The notes below the pieces were generated by a model. The model saw only the letters and a program-made list of their open reading frames with translations, searched no databases and was not told the origin of the DNA. From an uncultured Lachnospira sp. (GTDB taxonomy: Bacteria > Bacillota > Clostridia > Lachnospirales > Lachnospiraceae), in contig CAJUKN010000020.1 of assembly GCA_910587485.1 (NCBI GenBank), positions 1 through 49,544 on the forward strand: a DNA stretch of 49,544 nucleotides, given 5' to 3'. Positions 15,181 through 23,739 of the stretch are shown in pieces; the stretch's first letter is position 1, and the number at the start of each line of letters is the position of its first letter. The translations under genes and the position numbers were made by a program.

Positions 15181-15265
15181 TTAAAAAGTTTAGTATTTAA
15201 ATTTCTAGCTCAAAAACCATATAAACCTTATTCTTATAGGTGTGTTCACTTCACCTTTACTTATT

Positions 15266-16447
15266 TTAGTGATGGAACAATCTCATTTGGGTAAAGCACA
15301 TTGTTATACCACGCTTATTGCAAGCCTCAATAACATTGTCATCTCTTATAGAACCACCCGGCTGCGCAATATATTTCACGCCGCTTTTATATGCTCTCTC
15401 AATATTATCTCCAAATGGGAAAAATGCATCCGAACCTAATGCAACCTCTGTATTACCATCAAGCCATTCTCTTTTTTCCTCTGTGGTAAATACTTCTGGC
15501 TTCTTGGTAAATACACGCTCCCATTGCCCATCTGCAAGAATATCCATATATTCCTCACCAATGTACAAATCAATGGCATTATCTCTATCTGCTCTTCCTA
15601 TTCCCTCTTTAAATGGCAAATTTAAAACCTTTGGATTTTGACGCAAATACCAATTATCTGCCTTCTGTCCTGCAAGTCTTGTACAATGTATTCTTGACTG
15701 TTGACCTGCACCAATACCAATAGCCTGTCCATCTTTTGCATAACATACTGAATTAGACTGTGTATATTTCAATGTGATAAGCGCAATAATTAAATCTATT
15801 TTTGCTTGTTCTGGCAATTCCTTATTCTCTGTTACAATATGTTCAAGAAGTTCCTTATCAATTTTAAAATCATTTCTGCCCTGTTCAAATGTAACGCCAT
15901 ATACCTGTTTTTTCTCAATAGGCTCTGGTTTATATTCTGGATTTATTTGGATAATATTATAATTTCCTTTCTTTTTAGACTTTAAAATATCTAACGCATC
16001 CAAATCGTAACCCGGTGCTATAATACCATCTGAAACTTCATGCTGTATCAACTTGGCTGTTGTTATATCGCACACATCTGAAAGTGCTATAAAATCGCCA
16101 AAAGAGGACATTCTATCTGCGCCTCTTGCCCTTGCATATGCACATGCTAAAGGTGAAAGTTCACCAATCGCCTCATCTACCCAATATATTTTTTTCTCCA
16201 CTTCTGAAAGTTCTTTTCCCACTGCTGCACCTGCTGGTGATACATGTTTAAAAGAGGTTGCTGCTGGATACCCTGTCGCCTGCTTTAATTCTTTTACAAG
16301 CTGATAACCGTTAAACGCATCCAAAAAATTAATATATCCCGGTTTTCCATTTAATACTTCTATTGGAAGCTCACTTCCATCTGCCATAAATATTTTTGAT
16401 GGTTTTTGATTTGGGTTGCAGCCATATTTTAATTCAAATTCTTTCAT
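15266..16447 (-). CDS. AICAR formyltransferase (stand-alone, PurH-like)
   Basis: Transfers a formyl group to AICAR to give FAICAR in purine synthesis. About 394 residues, corresponding only to the AICARFT half of bacterial PurH; the MGS-like cyclohydrolase half is absent. Family motifs: LKYGCNPNQKP at the start, SFKHVSPAGAA with the catalytic Lys-His, and KYTQSNSVCYAKDGQAIGIGAGQQSR, plus SDAFFPFGD near the end. ATG 16447 has GGAG seven bases upstream; the longer in-frame ATG lies in that site. It follows the IMP cyclohydrolase gene by 44 bases, so the two steps form an operon. Confidence 0.92.
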   Translation of the reverse strand: MKEFELKYGCNPNQKPSKIFMADGSELPIEVLNGKPGYINFLDAFNGYQLVKELKQATGYPAATSFKHVSPAGAAVGKELSEVEKKIYWVDEAIGELSPLACAYARARGADRMSSFGDFIALSDVCDITTAKLIQHEVSDGIIAPGYDLDALDILKSKKKGNYNIIQINPEYKPEPIEKKQVYGVTFEQGRNDFKIDKELLEHIVTENKELPEQAKIDLIIALITLKYTQSNSVCYAKDGQAIGIGAGQQSRIHCTRLAGQKADNWYLRQNPKVLNLPFKEGIGRADRDNAIDLYIGEEYMDILADGQWERVFTKKPEVFTTEEKREWLDGNTEVALGSDAFFPFGDNIERAYKSGVKYIAQPGGSIRDDNVIEACNKRGITMCFTQMRLFHH

Positions 16448-16491
16448 TTTTATCTCCATTTCTTTTAATGATATTTGTCACTCACCCATAA

Positions 16492-17199
16492 CTATTTATT
16501 TTTATTTATAATCACTGTCTCATAATTACCTGTAGCAATATCAATATATCGTACAAATAATGAGACTTTATTATCCATGTTTAAATTTTCCCAAATGGTC
16601 TCTGCAAATGTATGAATATCGCCTGATATAGCAACCGATACAGGTTCTCCCTCGAAACTTGGAAGAGGATTGCCATCGCCCATATAGGTATGAATATAAT
16701 GTCCTTCACCATCTACTGGATTGCTATATGAAAATGTATATCGGTTACAAGCACAAGGATTGCCATGATTACTCTTTAATATAGACATTTTATAAGAATA
16801 ATCACCATTGTCTATATTCATAATGCCTGAAATTCTAGGAGTATAATTAGGTGCATCAGGCTCAAATTCTCTTGTCTGTAATGCCTGTTCAAATGTATGC
16901 TCTTTATTCATTAACTCATAAATCGTATCCGTTTGGTCTCCATTAGTGACAATTGTCTTATTTCCTAAAACACGCACTGGCGCATAGATGATAAGACTTG
17001 GGTCTAAAAGTTTGGAAGGGTCAAAGGCTTGAGTTCGGATACCCTGTCCATCTTCAACAAATACTCTGTTTCTGCTGTTTTCACTTCTGCCCATAATAAA
17101 ATAAGCACAGACAGCCTTTTTGCCATCTTCTGATTTTCCGATGACAATGCCTCTGCCGGGATATGTACACCCTGATAATTCTTCTGCAATTAATTTCAT
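16492..17199 (-). CDS. IMP cyclohydrolase, PurO type
   Basis: About 235 residues, closing FAICAR to IMP, the last step of purine synthesis. It matches the archaeal-type PurO family rather than the PurH N-terminal domain: CTYPGRGIVIGKSEDGKKAV, FIMGRSENSRNR, YEPDAPNYTPRIS-like sequence (FEPDAPNYTPRISG) and GDIHTFAETIW. Such a PurO plus stand-alone formyltransferase pair replaces fused PurH in some Lachnospiraceae. ATG 17199 is preceded by AGAAATGAGG with six bases between; the 27 upstream codons are the leader and include a large hairpin. Confidence 0.9.
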   Translation of the reverse strand: MKLIAEELSGCTYPGRGIVIGKSEDGKKAVCAYFIMGRSENSRNRVFVEDGQGIRTQAFDPSKLLDPSLIIYAPVRVLGNKTIVTNGDQTDTIYELMNKEHTFEQALQTREFEPDAPNYTPRISGIMNIDNGDYSYKMSILKSNHGNPCACNRYTFSYSNPVDGEGHYIHTYMGDGNPLPSFEGEPVSVAISGDIHTFAETIWENLNMDNKVSLFVRYIDIATGNYETVIINKNK

Positions 17200-17215
17200 A
17201 TTTCGCCTCATTTCT

Positions 17216-17270
17216 GCGCTGCTTTTATGCCAAGAACGAAAAGTTCTTACGAATTTGTGACAAGCAGCGC
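17216..17270 (-). promoter_or_regulatory. leader stem-loop abutting the purO ribosome binding site
   Basis: GCGCTGCTT (17262-17270 on the minus strand) pairs with AAGCAGCGC (17216-17224) over 9 bp, with an inner hairpin AAGAAC / GTTCTT. The 3' arm ends just before AGAAATGAGG. It may insulate or control translation of the gene. No known purine riboswitch shape is evident. Confidence 0.6.
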
Positions 17271-17403
17271 GCAAACACAAATCTCACAATTTTAATTTTC
17301 TATTTTTATTTTAAATGATAGCTATTTAACCACCACATTTATCAATGCCAAAAAATATATCCTTACTAATAATATAACAAATAAACTGAATTAATATTGC
17401 AAA

Positions 17404-18534
17404 TCAATAATTTCCAAGCAATTTTATCGACACAGCTTCTTCCTCAATCCCCCTAAGTGCATTCATAACCGATGCATCATCTATATTGCCCTCAAAATCT
17501 ACAAAAAATCGAAACTCCCATGTTCTTCCCTCAATCGGTCTGGACTCTATTTTATTCATATTCAATCCATTATATATAATATGGCTTAACAGATTATAAA
17601 GTGTTCCTGCTTTATTTGCCGTTTCAAATACAATGCTCATCTTTTGGGCGTCTTTTACAAATTTTCTGTTTTTTGTAACAATAACAAATCGTGTTGTATT
17701 ATTGTCAAAATCATTAATTTTATTTTTTAACACTTCAAGTCCATAAACTTCTGCTGCTTCTTCACTTGCAATTGCAACATGTGTCAAGTCTTTTTCTTCT
17801 AGTATCTTTTTGGCACTCCCTGCTGTATTGGATTGACTAATCTGCTGCCAGTCTTTATGTTTCATAAGAAATCCCTCACACTGCATTAACCCCTGTGGGT
17901 GAGAATACACTGTTGTTACCTTATCCAAATCCGTTCCGGGAAGCCCTAAAAGTGCATGTTCTACTTTAACATAAGTCTCTGCTATAATATAATTATTATA
18001 TTCTTGAAGAAGGTCATACACATCTGCAACAATACCCGCTGTAGAATTTTCAATAGGAAGAACTGCATAATCTGCCTTTTCTTCCTTTACGGCTTCCATT
18101 GCATCACGCCATGTCGCTACAGCAAAATGGTTCACTTCTCTGCCAAAAAATCGTTTCATTGCTATGTAACTGTAAGCACCTTCAACTCCTTGATACACAA
18201 CGGTACAGTTTTCTTTATCTATCGCATCAATCGCCTCATAAGGCTCCCTTAATGTCTGCGTTGTTTCTTCTAACAATCGATACTGCATCTTTCTTGAATT
18301 TGCCATTATCTGTGAAAATAAATCATCAATGGCATGTATATTGGAAGGCTTTTGAACCATTGCTTGTATAGCCTCCAGTTTTGCTTTCTCCCGTTCTTCA
18401 TCAAGCACCTTTTTGCCAGTCTTTATCTTATATTGTGCAACTTTCTCGCACAATTCCATTCTCTCCTCAAACAGTTCAATCAACTGTTTATCAATATTAT
18501 CTATCTTGCTTCTTATTTCGCCTAAATCCAGCAT
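17404..18534 (-). CDS. pheA: bifunctional chorismate mutase / prephenate dehydratase
   Basis: About 376 residues converting chorismate to prephenate and then phenylpyruvate for phenylalanine synthesis. Residues 1-90 are an AroQ chorismate mutase (IRSKIDNIDKQLIELFEERM, AQYKIKTGKKVLDEERE). Residues 110-290 are the dehydratase (YQGVEGAYSYIAMKRFFG, VLPIENSTAG, TTRFVIV). The last 80 are an ACT regulatory domain (KAGTLYNLLSHIIYNGLNM, ESRPIEGRTWEFRFFVD), where phenylalanine feedback is expected. ATG 18534 has AAGGAG five bases upstream. The gene follows a chemoreceptor gene after 62 bases. Confidence 0.94.
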   Translation of the reverse strand: MLDLGEIRSKIDNIDKQLIELFEERMELCEKVAQYKIKTGKKVLDEEREKAKLEAIQAMVQKPSNIHAIDDLFSQIMANSRKMQYRLLEETTQTLREPYEAIDAIDKENCTVVYQGVEGAYSYIAMKRFFGREVNHFAVATWRDAMEAVKEEKADYAVLPIENSTAGIVADVYDLLQEYNNYIIAETYVKVEHALLGLPGTDLDKVTTVYSHPQGLMQCEGFLMKHKDWQQISQSNTAGSAKKILEEKDLTHVAIASEEAAEVYGLEVLKNKINDFDNNTTRFVIVTKNRKFVKDAQKMSIVFETANKAGTLYNLLSHIIYNGLNMNKIESRPIEGRTWEFRFFVDFEGNIDDASVMNALRGIEEEAVSIKLLGNY

Positions 18535-18596
18535 AAATGCTCCTTTCACCAATATTCCTATAAAAATTTTCTTACTCAAGAATTTTCTCACAAAAA

Positions 18597-20471
18597 CTAT
18601 TCTACTATTTCAAGAAGTTTACCAGTAATATCCGCCATATTGGAAGAAACTTTCTTTGTATCATGTGAAATCTGTACATTTTCTTCAACAACACTTGAAA
18701 TGCGCTCAATTTGAGTAACTGCATGTGATACAATATTGACATTTTCTCTGACCATATTAGCAATTTCTTGAATATCATGGTCTGTTTTTTCGATATTTTC
18801 TACAACAATACCAAAGGCTTCGGCTGTTTGGTCAGTAATTTTTCTTCCACTCTCCACCGCTTTGATTGAATTCATAATCAACTCATTGGTTTCTTTTGCT
18901 GCCTGCGCACTTCTAGCTGCCAGTTCTCCAACCTGTGTCGCTACAACTGCAAATCCTTTTCCCATATCGCCTGCTCTTGCTGCCTCAATCGAAGCATTTA
19001 AAGAAAGCATATTAGTCTGTTGTGCAATGGAATTAATCTCACCAATAATGGTTTCAATCGCCTTAGACATATCACTAATTTTTTGCATAGAATCCTTTAA
19101 CAGTCCCATACGAGTCTGTGTTTGCAAAATCTCATCAGAAGTCTTTTCTGTCGCTATGGTAACATTGGAAGTAACATTAACACTGTTATTTAACTCTTGT
19201 GTCAACTGGTTCATTGTATGTTTTAAATCTTCTACTGCCTTTTCTTGTTCTTCTGTACCATTAAAAATATTATCTGCATTAACTAAAGTTTCTCCAGATA
19301 CTTGATTTAACTCCATACAAGCATCTTTTACATTTTGAATCAAATGCTGATTTTGCTCCATATCCTGATTTTGCTTTTCTATCAACTGTTCATTTTCTTT
19401 GATATTCTGACAAATCCCCTTAACCATTTTATTAATGCTATCTGACAGCATTTTAAATTCAGGATTTCCCTGCTCATTTACTGTAATTTCAAAATTTCCT
19501 GCTGCAATTTTACTCATCGAATCCGAAATACGATTGATACCTTGCACAATTTTACTGTCCACCATATGGTTAATCATTAATAGTAATATACCAAAAATAA
19601 TCAACATACTTAATGATACTACAATCGTTTGATTAAAACGTCCTGCATAATATTCACTTGAAGGCATAAATGTTCCAATAATCTGACCCTCATATTCTTC
19701 TGCCATATAATACCCTTTGACACCATCAACAACTGCTTTTCCTTTTCCTGTAAACGTTGCTGGAAATCCCACATCAACAGCAGAAATGCCAATTAAACTT
19801 GAATTTCTATGTGCCAAAAGCTGTCCGCTGCTTGCATCAATGGCATAAACATATCCATTTTCGCCAAAGTCAACATCTCTTAAAACAACAGAAAGTTCTG
19901 TTCCAGCAAGTGTTTTCTCTAATACTTCCGGACGTACGCCTACCTGAACAAGACCTTTTGCATCGGTTCTTGCCACGCCAATATACTGCATAACAACACC
20001 CTCTGCTACATTGACTTGAGGCTCCTGTGCAATTTCAATAGAAGGGTCTTTTACAATCACCATAAAGGCATTGGACTGTTCACCGCTCTTCATATCAAAC
20101 CCAATGTAGGACGGAATCGTACTGCTAGTAATAATTCCATTTTCATCAATAATATGTAATTCATTAACCATTAATCGGTCTTTAATTTTATTTAATCTAT
20201 TCATATCACCAAAAAGAGAGGGGTCTGTGGCAAGCATATCCGCAAATGCTCTTGTCTTAGCAAGATTGTTTTGGCTAAGATTTTCGGTAAGCTGTTCAAT
20301 ATTTAATTTATTGTTTGCTAACTTTGCTTTGACCTCTTCTAATTTATTCTGACTAAGCGTTGCATTATTATTTTGACTAACAACGGTCTGCAATACAAAA
20401 ATAGCTATAATTGTCAAAAAAAGTGCCACTAACATATAGCAAAAAAGTCGCTGGGTAAAAATTTTTTTCAT
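18597..20471 (-). CDS. methyl-accepting chemotaxis protein
   Basis: A 624-residue chemoreceptor. Membrane helix 1 at about 8-30, a periplasm-side Cache-like sensor (31-270; NGYVYAIDASSGQLLAHRNS is typical), membrane helix 2 at about 275-297, a HAMP domain, and a long coiled-coil signalling domain with hairpin tip IAQQTNMLSLNASIEAARAG. Ligand unknown. It faces a shared promoter element (20521-20572) also found upstream of the 20690 gene. No other chemotaxis genes are adjacent. Confidence 0.92.
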   Translation of the reverse strand: MKKIFTQRLFCYMLVALFLTIIAIFVLQTVVSQNNNATLSQNKLEEVKAKLANNKLNIEQLTENLSQNNLAKTRAFADMLATDPSLFGDMNRLNKIKDRLMVNELHIIDENGIITSSTIPSYIGFDMKSGEQSNAFMVIVKDPSIEIAQEPQVNVAEGVVMQYIGVARTDAKGLVQVGVRPEVLEKTLAGTELSVVLRDVDFGENGYVYAIDASSGQLLAHRNSSLIGISAVDVGFPATFTGKGKAVVDGVKGYYMAEEYEGQIIGTFMPSSEYYAGRFNQTIVVSLSMLIIFGILLLMINHMVDSKIVQGINRISDSMSKIAAGNFEITVNEQGNPEFKMLSDSINKMVKGICQNIKENEQLIEKQNQDMEQNQHLIQNVKDACMELNQVSGETLVNADNIFNGTEEQEKAVEDLKHTMNQLTQELNNSVNVTSNVTIATEKTSDEILQTQTRMGLLKDSMQKISDMSKAIETIIGEINSIAQQTNMLSLNASIEAARAGDMGKGFAVVATQVGELAARSAQAAKETNELIMNSIKAVESGRKITDQTAEAFGIVVENIEKTDHDIQEIANMVRENVNIVSHAVTQIERISSVVEENVQISHDTKKVSSNMADITGKLLEIVE

Positions 20472-20520
20472 AATAAATGCCTTATAAATACCTTCCTTTT
20501 TGTTATTGTATACTTGCAGT

Positions 20521-20572
20521 ATTATACCTTCTATTTAAAAAACTTTCAAGTCTTTTGAAAATAGGATAGCAT
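20521..20572 (-). promoter_or_regulatory. chemoreceptor promoter with shared upstream element
   Basis: On the minus strand, -35 TTGAAA (20544-20549), 17 bases, -10 TATAAT (20521-20526), about 50 bases before the start at 20471. Just upstream and overlapping is a sequence with core TCAAAAGACTT, nearly repeated at 21751-21779. This looks like an operator shared by two transcripts. Confidence 0.65.
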
Positions 20573-20576
20573 AAAC

Positions 20577-20617
20577 AAAAAACTGCAAAAGGACATTGTC
20601 GTCCAATTACAGTTTTT
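20577..20617 (-). terminator. Rho-independent terminator after the repeat-rich membrane protein gene
   Basis: On the minus strand AAAAACTG ... CAGTTTTT with inner GGAC / GTCC, followed by T-rich DNA. It lies 70 bases beyond the stop at 20690 and just before the chemoreceptor promoter. Confidence 0.7.
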
Positions 20618-20689
20618 ATTCATATAATATCATATTTATTATATTCACATTGCGCTTTCTGAAATAACCAATGAGCATCTAAATGCATC

Positions 20690-21517
20690 CTAGATTGGTC
20701 TTTCAGGCACATTCCCTGTATTTTTATATATTTTATATGCATCGTTTACTTTTTTTAATGATGTCGTGCATATAATTGCAATAATTAAAAAGAAAACCCC
20801 TTGATATGTAAATATTTCGGTAATCATTAGTATAAGTACTCTTGTTATAACCTCAACAACTGCTATAATTAATGTAAAAAACCACTTTTTTTTCGCCAAT
20901 AACAAAATTCCCATTGCAACATAATAAACAATCTCTATTACTGAAATCGTAATCAGCAATGTTGCTGCATTGCTAAACATCATAGCAAGTCTAAGCTCAC
21001 GTGCATTTACAACTATCTGTGCAATCCCTACTACTGCACTTAGAAAACAACAGACTACCATTACTATGACCCAGCTTTTTGTGCTTTTTGCTGCAAATCT
21101 TTGATAAAAATCCTTTTCTAACATTTTGCCCCATGGCTGATTTTGCGCTGTCTGTTGTCCATAGCCATTTGCTGGATTCCCATAACCATTCATCTGTTGT
21201 CCTTGCTGCTGTCCATAGCCATTTGCTGGATTCCCATAACCATTCATTTGTTGTCCTTGCTGCTGTCCATAGCCATTTATTGGATTCCCATAACCATTCA
21301 TCTGTTGTCCATAGCCATTTACTGGATTCCCATAGCTGTTCATTTGTTGTCCTTGCTGTTGTTCATAGCCACCCATCTGTGCATTGGAATTTATTTGACC
21401 TGCTGTTTGATTAAAATTCGCTTGATTATTATCGACAGTTTCTTGCAGTTTTTTTCCGCAATTACTACAAAAATCGCTTGTTACTTCATTTTCATACCCA
21501 CAATAAGTACATTTCAT
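20690..21517 (-). CDS. zinc-ribbon membrane protein with Gln/Asn/Gly/Tyr-rich repeats
   Basis: 275 residues. An N-terminal zinc ribbon (CTYCGYENE, then FCSNCGKK), a low-complexity region from about 35 to 125 built on GYGQQQGQQMNGYGNP repeats, and a C-terminal part with about four membrane segments (residues 145-260). The zinc ribbon plus transmembrane layout is common in Firmicutes proteins of unknown function; the repeat region resembles prion-like linkers that drive self-association. Ribosome binding site AATGAGG. Its promoter region carries the element shared with the chemoreceptor gene. Confidence 0.82.
   Translation of the reverse strand: MKCTYCGYENEVTSDFCSNCGKKLQETVDNNQANFNQTAGQINSNAQMGGYEQQQGQQMNSYGNPVNGYGQQMNGYGNPINGYGQQQGQQMNGYGNPANGYGQQQGQQMNGYGNPANGYGQQTAQNQPWGKMLEKDFYQRFAAKSTKSWVIVMVVCCFLSAVVGIAQIVVNARELRLAMMFSNAATLLITISVIEIVYYVAMGILLLAKKKWFFTLIIAVVEVITRVLILMITEIFTYQGVFFLIIAIICTTSLKKVNDAYKIYKNTGNVPERPI
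21137..21375 (-). repeat. short tandem repeats within the Gln-rich region
   Basis: Units of 54 bp (18 residues: YGQQQGQQMNGYGNPANG) and 42 bp (14 residues, lacking one QQGQ step) are repeated about four times and are nearly identical at the DNA level, suggesting recent expansion and slippage-prone length variation. Confidence 0.85.
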
Positions 21518-21726
21518 AATTAATCCTCATTTCTTGTACTGCTTTAAGATTTTGCAAATTACATATCTTTATTTTCCTAAGTTATACTTTTTTATCTTAT
21601 ATCGTTACAATAAATTGCACTTTTGCATTTTATATAAATATTGCCAATTTGTCAATATTTTAAAATCTTTATTTTCACCCCTATATTGTAATTATTCTCC
21701 AAAAACTAGCATATCAACTATTTATT

Positions 21727-21779
21727 ATTATAACCTTGTACCTTTCAAACCTTTAAGTCTTTTGACAATAGAATAGCAT
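21727..21779 (-). promoter_or_regulatory. second copy of the shared promoter element
   Basis: The stretch 21751-21779 repeats the element near 20544-20572 with few changes. TATAAT lies at 21727-21732 on the minus strand, 18 bases beyond TTAAAG. It would read towards the 20690-21517 gene with a long leader (about 200 bases). Plus-strand promoter sequences of the divergent gene are close by. Confidence 0.5.
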
Positions 21780-21785
21780 TTATCA

Positions 21786-21814
21786 TTGCTTTTCAACACC
21801 ATACGCATTATAAT
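21786..21814 (+). promoter_or_regulatory. sigma-A-type promoter for the DUF5050-like gene
   Basis: TTGCTT (21786-21791), 17-base spacer, TATAAT (21809-21814), 40 bases before the start at 21854 with ribosome binding site AAAGG nearby. Confidence 0.6.
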
Positions 21815-21853
21815 AAAAGTAGTTGAAGGCTGAAAGAAAGGCAGGTTATTACG

Positions 21854-22873
21854 ATGAAAAAACCGATTAAAATTACGATTATAATTGTATTGATTTTAGC
21901 TGCTGTCAGTGGCGGAGTCTACTATTATTTCAGTTCCAAAACCCAATTAAATAACGATTATGCTGTAGGCAATACTGCTGGTAATCTAAATAATGGTGGT
22001 AAGTTTTGTGAATATGATGGAAAAATTTATTTTTCTAATCCTTATGACAGCGGTCATTTATATGTGATGAACTCAGACTGTACCAAAGCACAAGCTTTAA
22101 ATGCAGACACGGTTTCATCTCTCAATGTATGTGGCAATTATATTTACTATGTACGCAATAATTTTACCAGAACAACTATTGCAACAGGAACGCGCGCACA
22201 GTTATTTGGCGTGTACCGCACAAATCTAAAAGGTGAGGAAGCGCAGATGTTGTATCAGACAAAATCGGGTATTGCCTCATTACATGGCAATTACTTATAT
22301 TATCAACATTATACTGACGAGGAGGGAATGACTTTTTACAAGATAAAAATTGATGGAACAGAAGAAACAAAAATTTCCGATAAGATATATAATCCTGCCA
22401 GTATCTTAAATGGAAAGATGTATTTTACAGATACATACAACAACAACCAAATCAGCACGATGGATTTAGACACCAATTCTATCTCTGCATTTTATACAGC
22501 AGGCTCTTATATGGTTGATGCTGCCACAGATTACATTTATTATATTGATTTGGATAAAGAATATGCACTTGTAAGACTGAATACTTCAACAAAGACACTT
22601 GAACAGTTATTTTCATCTCCTGATGCAAAGGTTATTAATTATAACCGATATGGTTCTAAAATATTTTTCCAATTAGAAGGTGGAGAACAACCGGGACTAT
22701 ATCGCATCAATACAGATGGAACACAACTTGAATTTATAGCAGAAGGCAATATAGCTAGTATTTACTGTACATCACAATATACCTTTTTCCAATATTATGA
22801 GGATAAGATATCCTTGTACAGAGTACCTACCACAGGAGTGATTACTACTGTTGATGAGATACGAATTGAATAG
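21854..22873 (+). CDS. membrane-anchored beta-propeller protein, DUF5050-like
   Basis: 339 residues. An N-terminal membrane anchor or signal (residues 7-26) is followed by an outward-facing domain of repeated YDGKIYFSN / GNYIYYVRN / GNYLYYQHY / NGKMYFTDTY units, six or so strands sets typical of the DUF5050 beta-propeller. The role is unknown; such proteins in Clostridia are surface-associated. It is preceded by a good promoter and ends in a strong terminator, so it is a single-gene unit. Confidence 0.82.
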   Translation: MKKPIKITIIIVLILAAVSGGVYYYFSSKTQLNNDYAVGNTAGNLNNGGKFCEYDGKIYFSNPYDSGHLYVMNSDCTKAQALNADTVSSLNVCGNYIYYVRNNFTRTTIATGTRAQLFGVYRTNLKGEEAQMLYQTKSGIASLHGNYLYYQHYTDEEGMTFYKIKIDGTEETKISDKIYNPASILNGKMYFTDTYNNNQISTMDLDTNSISAFYTAGSYMVDAATDYIYYIDLDKEYALVRLNTSTKTLEQLFSSPDAKVINYNRYGSKIFFQLEGGEQPGLYRINTDGTQLEFIAEGNIASIYCTSQYTFFQYYEDKISLYRVPTTGVITTVDEIRIE

Positions 22874-22909
22874 TTATGTGTACAATTACTTTGTATTTTT
22901 ATCAAGAAC

Positions 22910-22956
22910 AAAACCGTATGCCAATAGACCTTCTTATTAGCATACGGTTTTATTTT
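22910..22956 (+). terminator. strong Rho-independent terminator
   Basis: AAAACCGTATGC (22910-22921) pairs with GCATACGGTTTT (22940-22951) over 12 bp, followed by ATTTTATT. It closes the DUF5050-like gene and could work in both directions. Confidence 0.88.
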
Positions 22957-22991
22957 ATTATTATTTTATTATTCTTTTATTCTGTCTTATT

Positions 22992-23177
22992 CTATTCTAA
23001 TTTTATTTCAGAAAAATCAATTTCAAAGTCTTTATATATACCTACTTTTACTTTATCATCAAACATATAATAAGTCATTTCATCACTTTCAAAATTATAG
23101 ACCATAATTTGTTTTTTTCATAATCAACAATCCAATATTCTCGAACGCCTGCTGTATGCTTCAATAATTTTTTAAAT
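22992..23177 (-). pseudogene. Uma2-family endonuclease 3' fragment (frameshifted)
   Basis: On the minus strand the DNA reads KLLKHTAGVREYWIVDYE in one frame, then, after a run of A residues, KKQIMVYNFESDE, MTYYMFDDKVKVGIYKD and FEIDFSEIKLE before TAG. Joined, this is the C-terminal part of a Uma2/PD-(D/E)XK-like protein, where AGVREYWIVDP and IYEGFEIDLSEI are typical. The N-terminal part is missing and a one-base shift breaks the frame, so it is a remnant. Confidence 0.75.
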
Positions 23178-23184
23178 CATACTT

Positions 23185-23628
23185 TTACTCTTTATTTCCA
23201 CATAAACTAAATATCACTACTCCTACTATTGCAACAGCAATCCCTAACAGCTTCATCCATGAAAAATCGGATTTTTTGCTTCCAAATAAACCAAATAACT
23301 CAATAACATAAGCTACTGCAATTTGAGTTACAACAATTGTTATCTCTGCCTTTGCAACGCCTAATGAACTCATAGACTTGATTACTGTAAATGTAATAAA
23401 GGCACCTATCACACCACCCAACAGCGAAATTTTAGGATTTACACCCCAAATTCCCGCAATTTCTGGTTGACCGTCTATAATCCACATAATCACACAAGTG
23501 GCAAATGCTGTTATTTGTACAAATCCAGCAGCAACCCAAATGCTGCTGGATTTTGTAACATTTGTATTAAACACACCTTGAATACTCATCAAAGCACCTG
23601 ATAACATGGCTATTAAAAAACCTATCAC
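23185..23628 (-). CDS. DMT-superfamily small transporter (YdcZ/DUF606-like)
   Basis: 147 residues with about four to five membrane helices, glycine-rich. The start MIGFLIAMLSGALMSIQGVFNT and GVIGAFITFTVI are typical of the YdcZ/DUF606 group, half-sized drug/metabolite transporters that act as dimers. Substrate unknown. It is separated from the gene upstream by about 110 bases containing a hairpin, and followed at once by a Uma2 remnant. Confidence 0.85.
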   Translation of the reverse strand: MIGFLIAMLSGALMSIQGVFNTNVTKSSSIWVAAGFVQITAFATCVIMWIIDGQPEIAGIWGVNPKISLLGGVIGAFITFTVIKSMSSLGVAKAEITIVVTQIAVAYVIELFGLFGSKKSDFSWMKLLGIAVAIVGVVIFSLCGNKE

Positions 23629-23660
23629 ATCAATCCTCCCACATTTACTATATATTTCTT

Positions 23661-23708
23661 CATACTACGACAAACGGTCGCTTTTATATAGTATGTGCTT
23701 TTTTTTAC
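23661..23708 (+). terminator. hairpin with U-run on the plus strand
   Basis: CATACTA and TAGTATG enclose an inner CGAC / GTCG stem, and TGCTTTTTTTT follows on the plus strand. No plus-strand gene is upstream; on the minus strand the same hairpin lies in the leader of the DMT transporter gene, between it and the solute-binding protein gene. Confidence 0.55.
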
Positions 23709-23739
23709 CATGTAATTCAATAAATGCTCTTTTTTAACT

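Noticed and set aside
16448..16491. A purine riboswitch for the purine genes.
   Set aside because: The gap is too short, and the larger purO leader lacks the conserved three-way junction features.
18862..19305. A 147-residue plus-strand ORF opposite the chemoreceptor signalling domain.
   Set aside because: Shadow frame of a well-supported gene, no start signal.
21079..21523. Long plus-strand ORFs opposite the Gln-rich gene, with repeats such as HSHLLDSHNHS.
   Set aside because: They are the mirror of the 54-bp repeats on the other strand and have no ribosome binding site.
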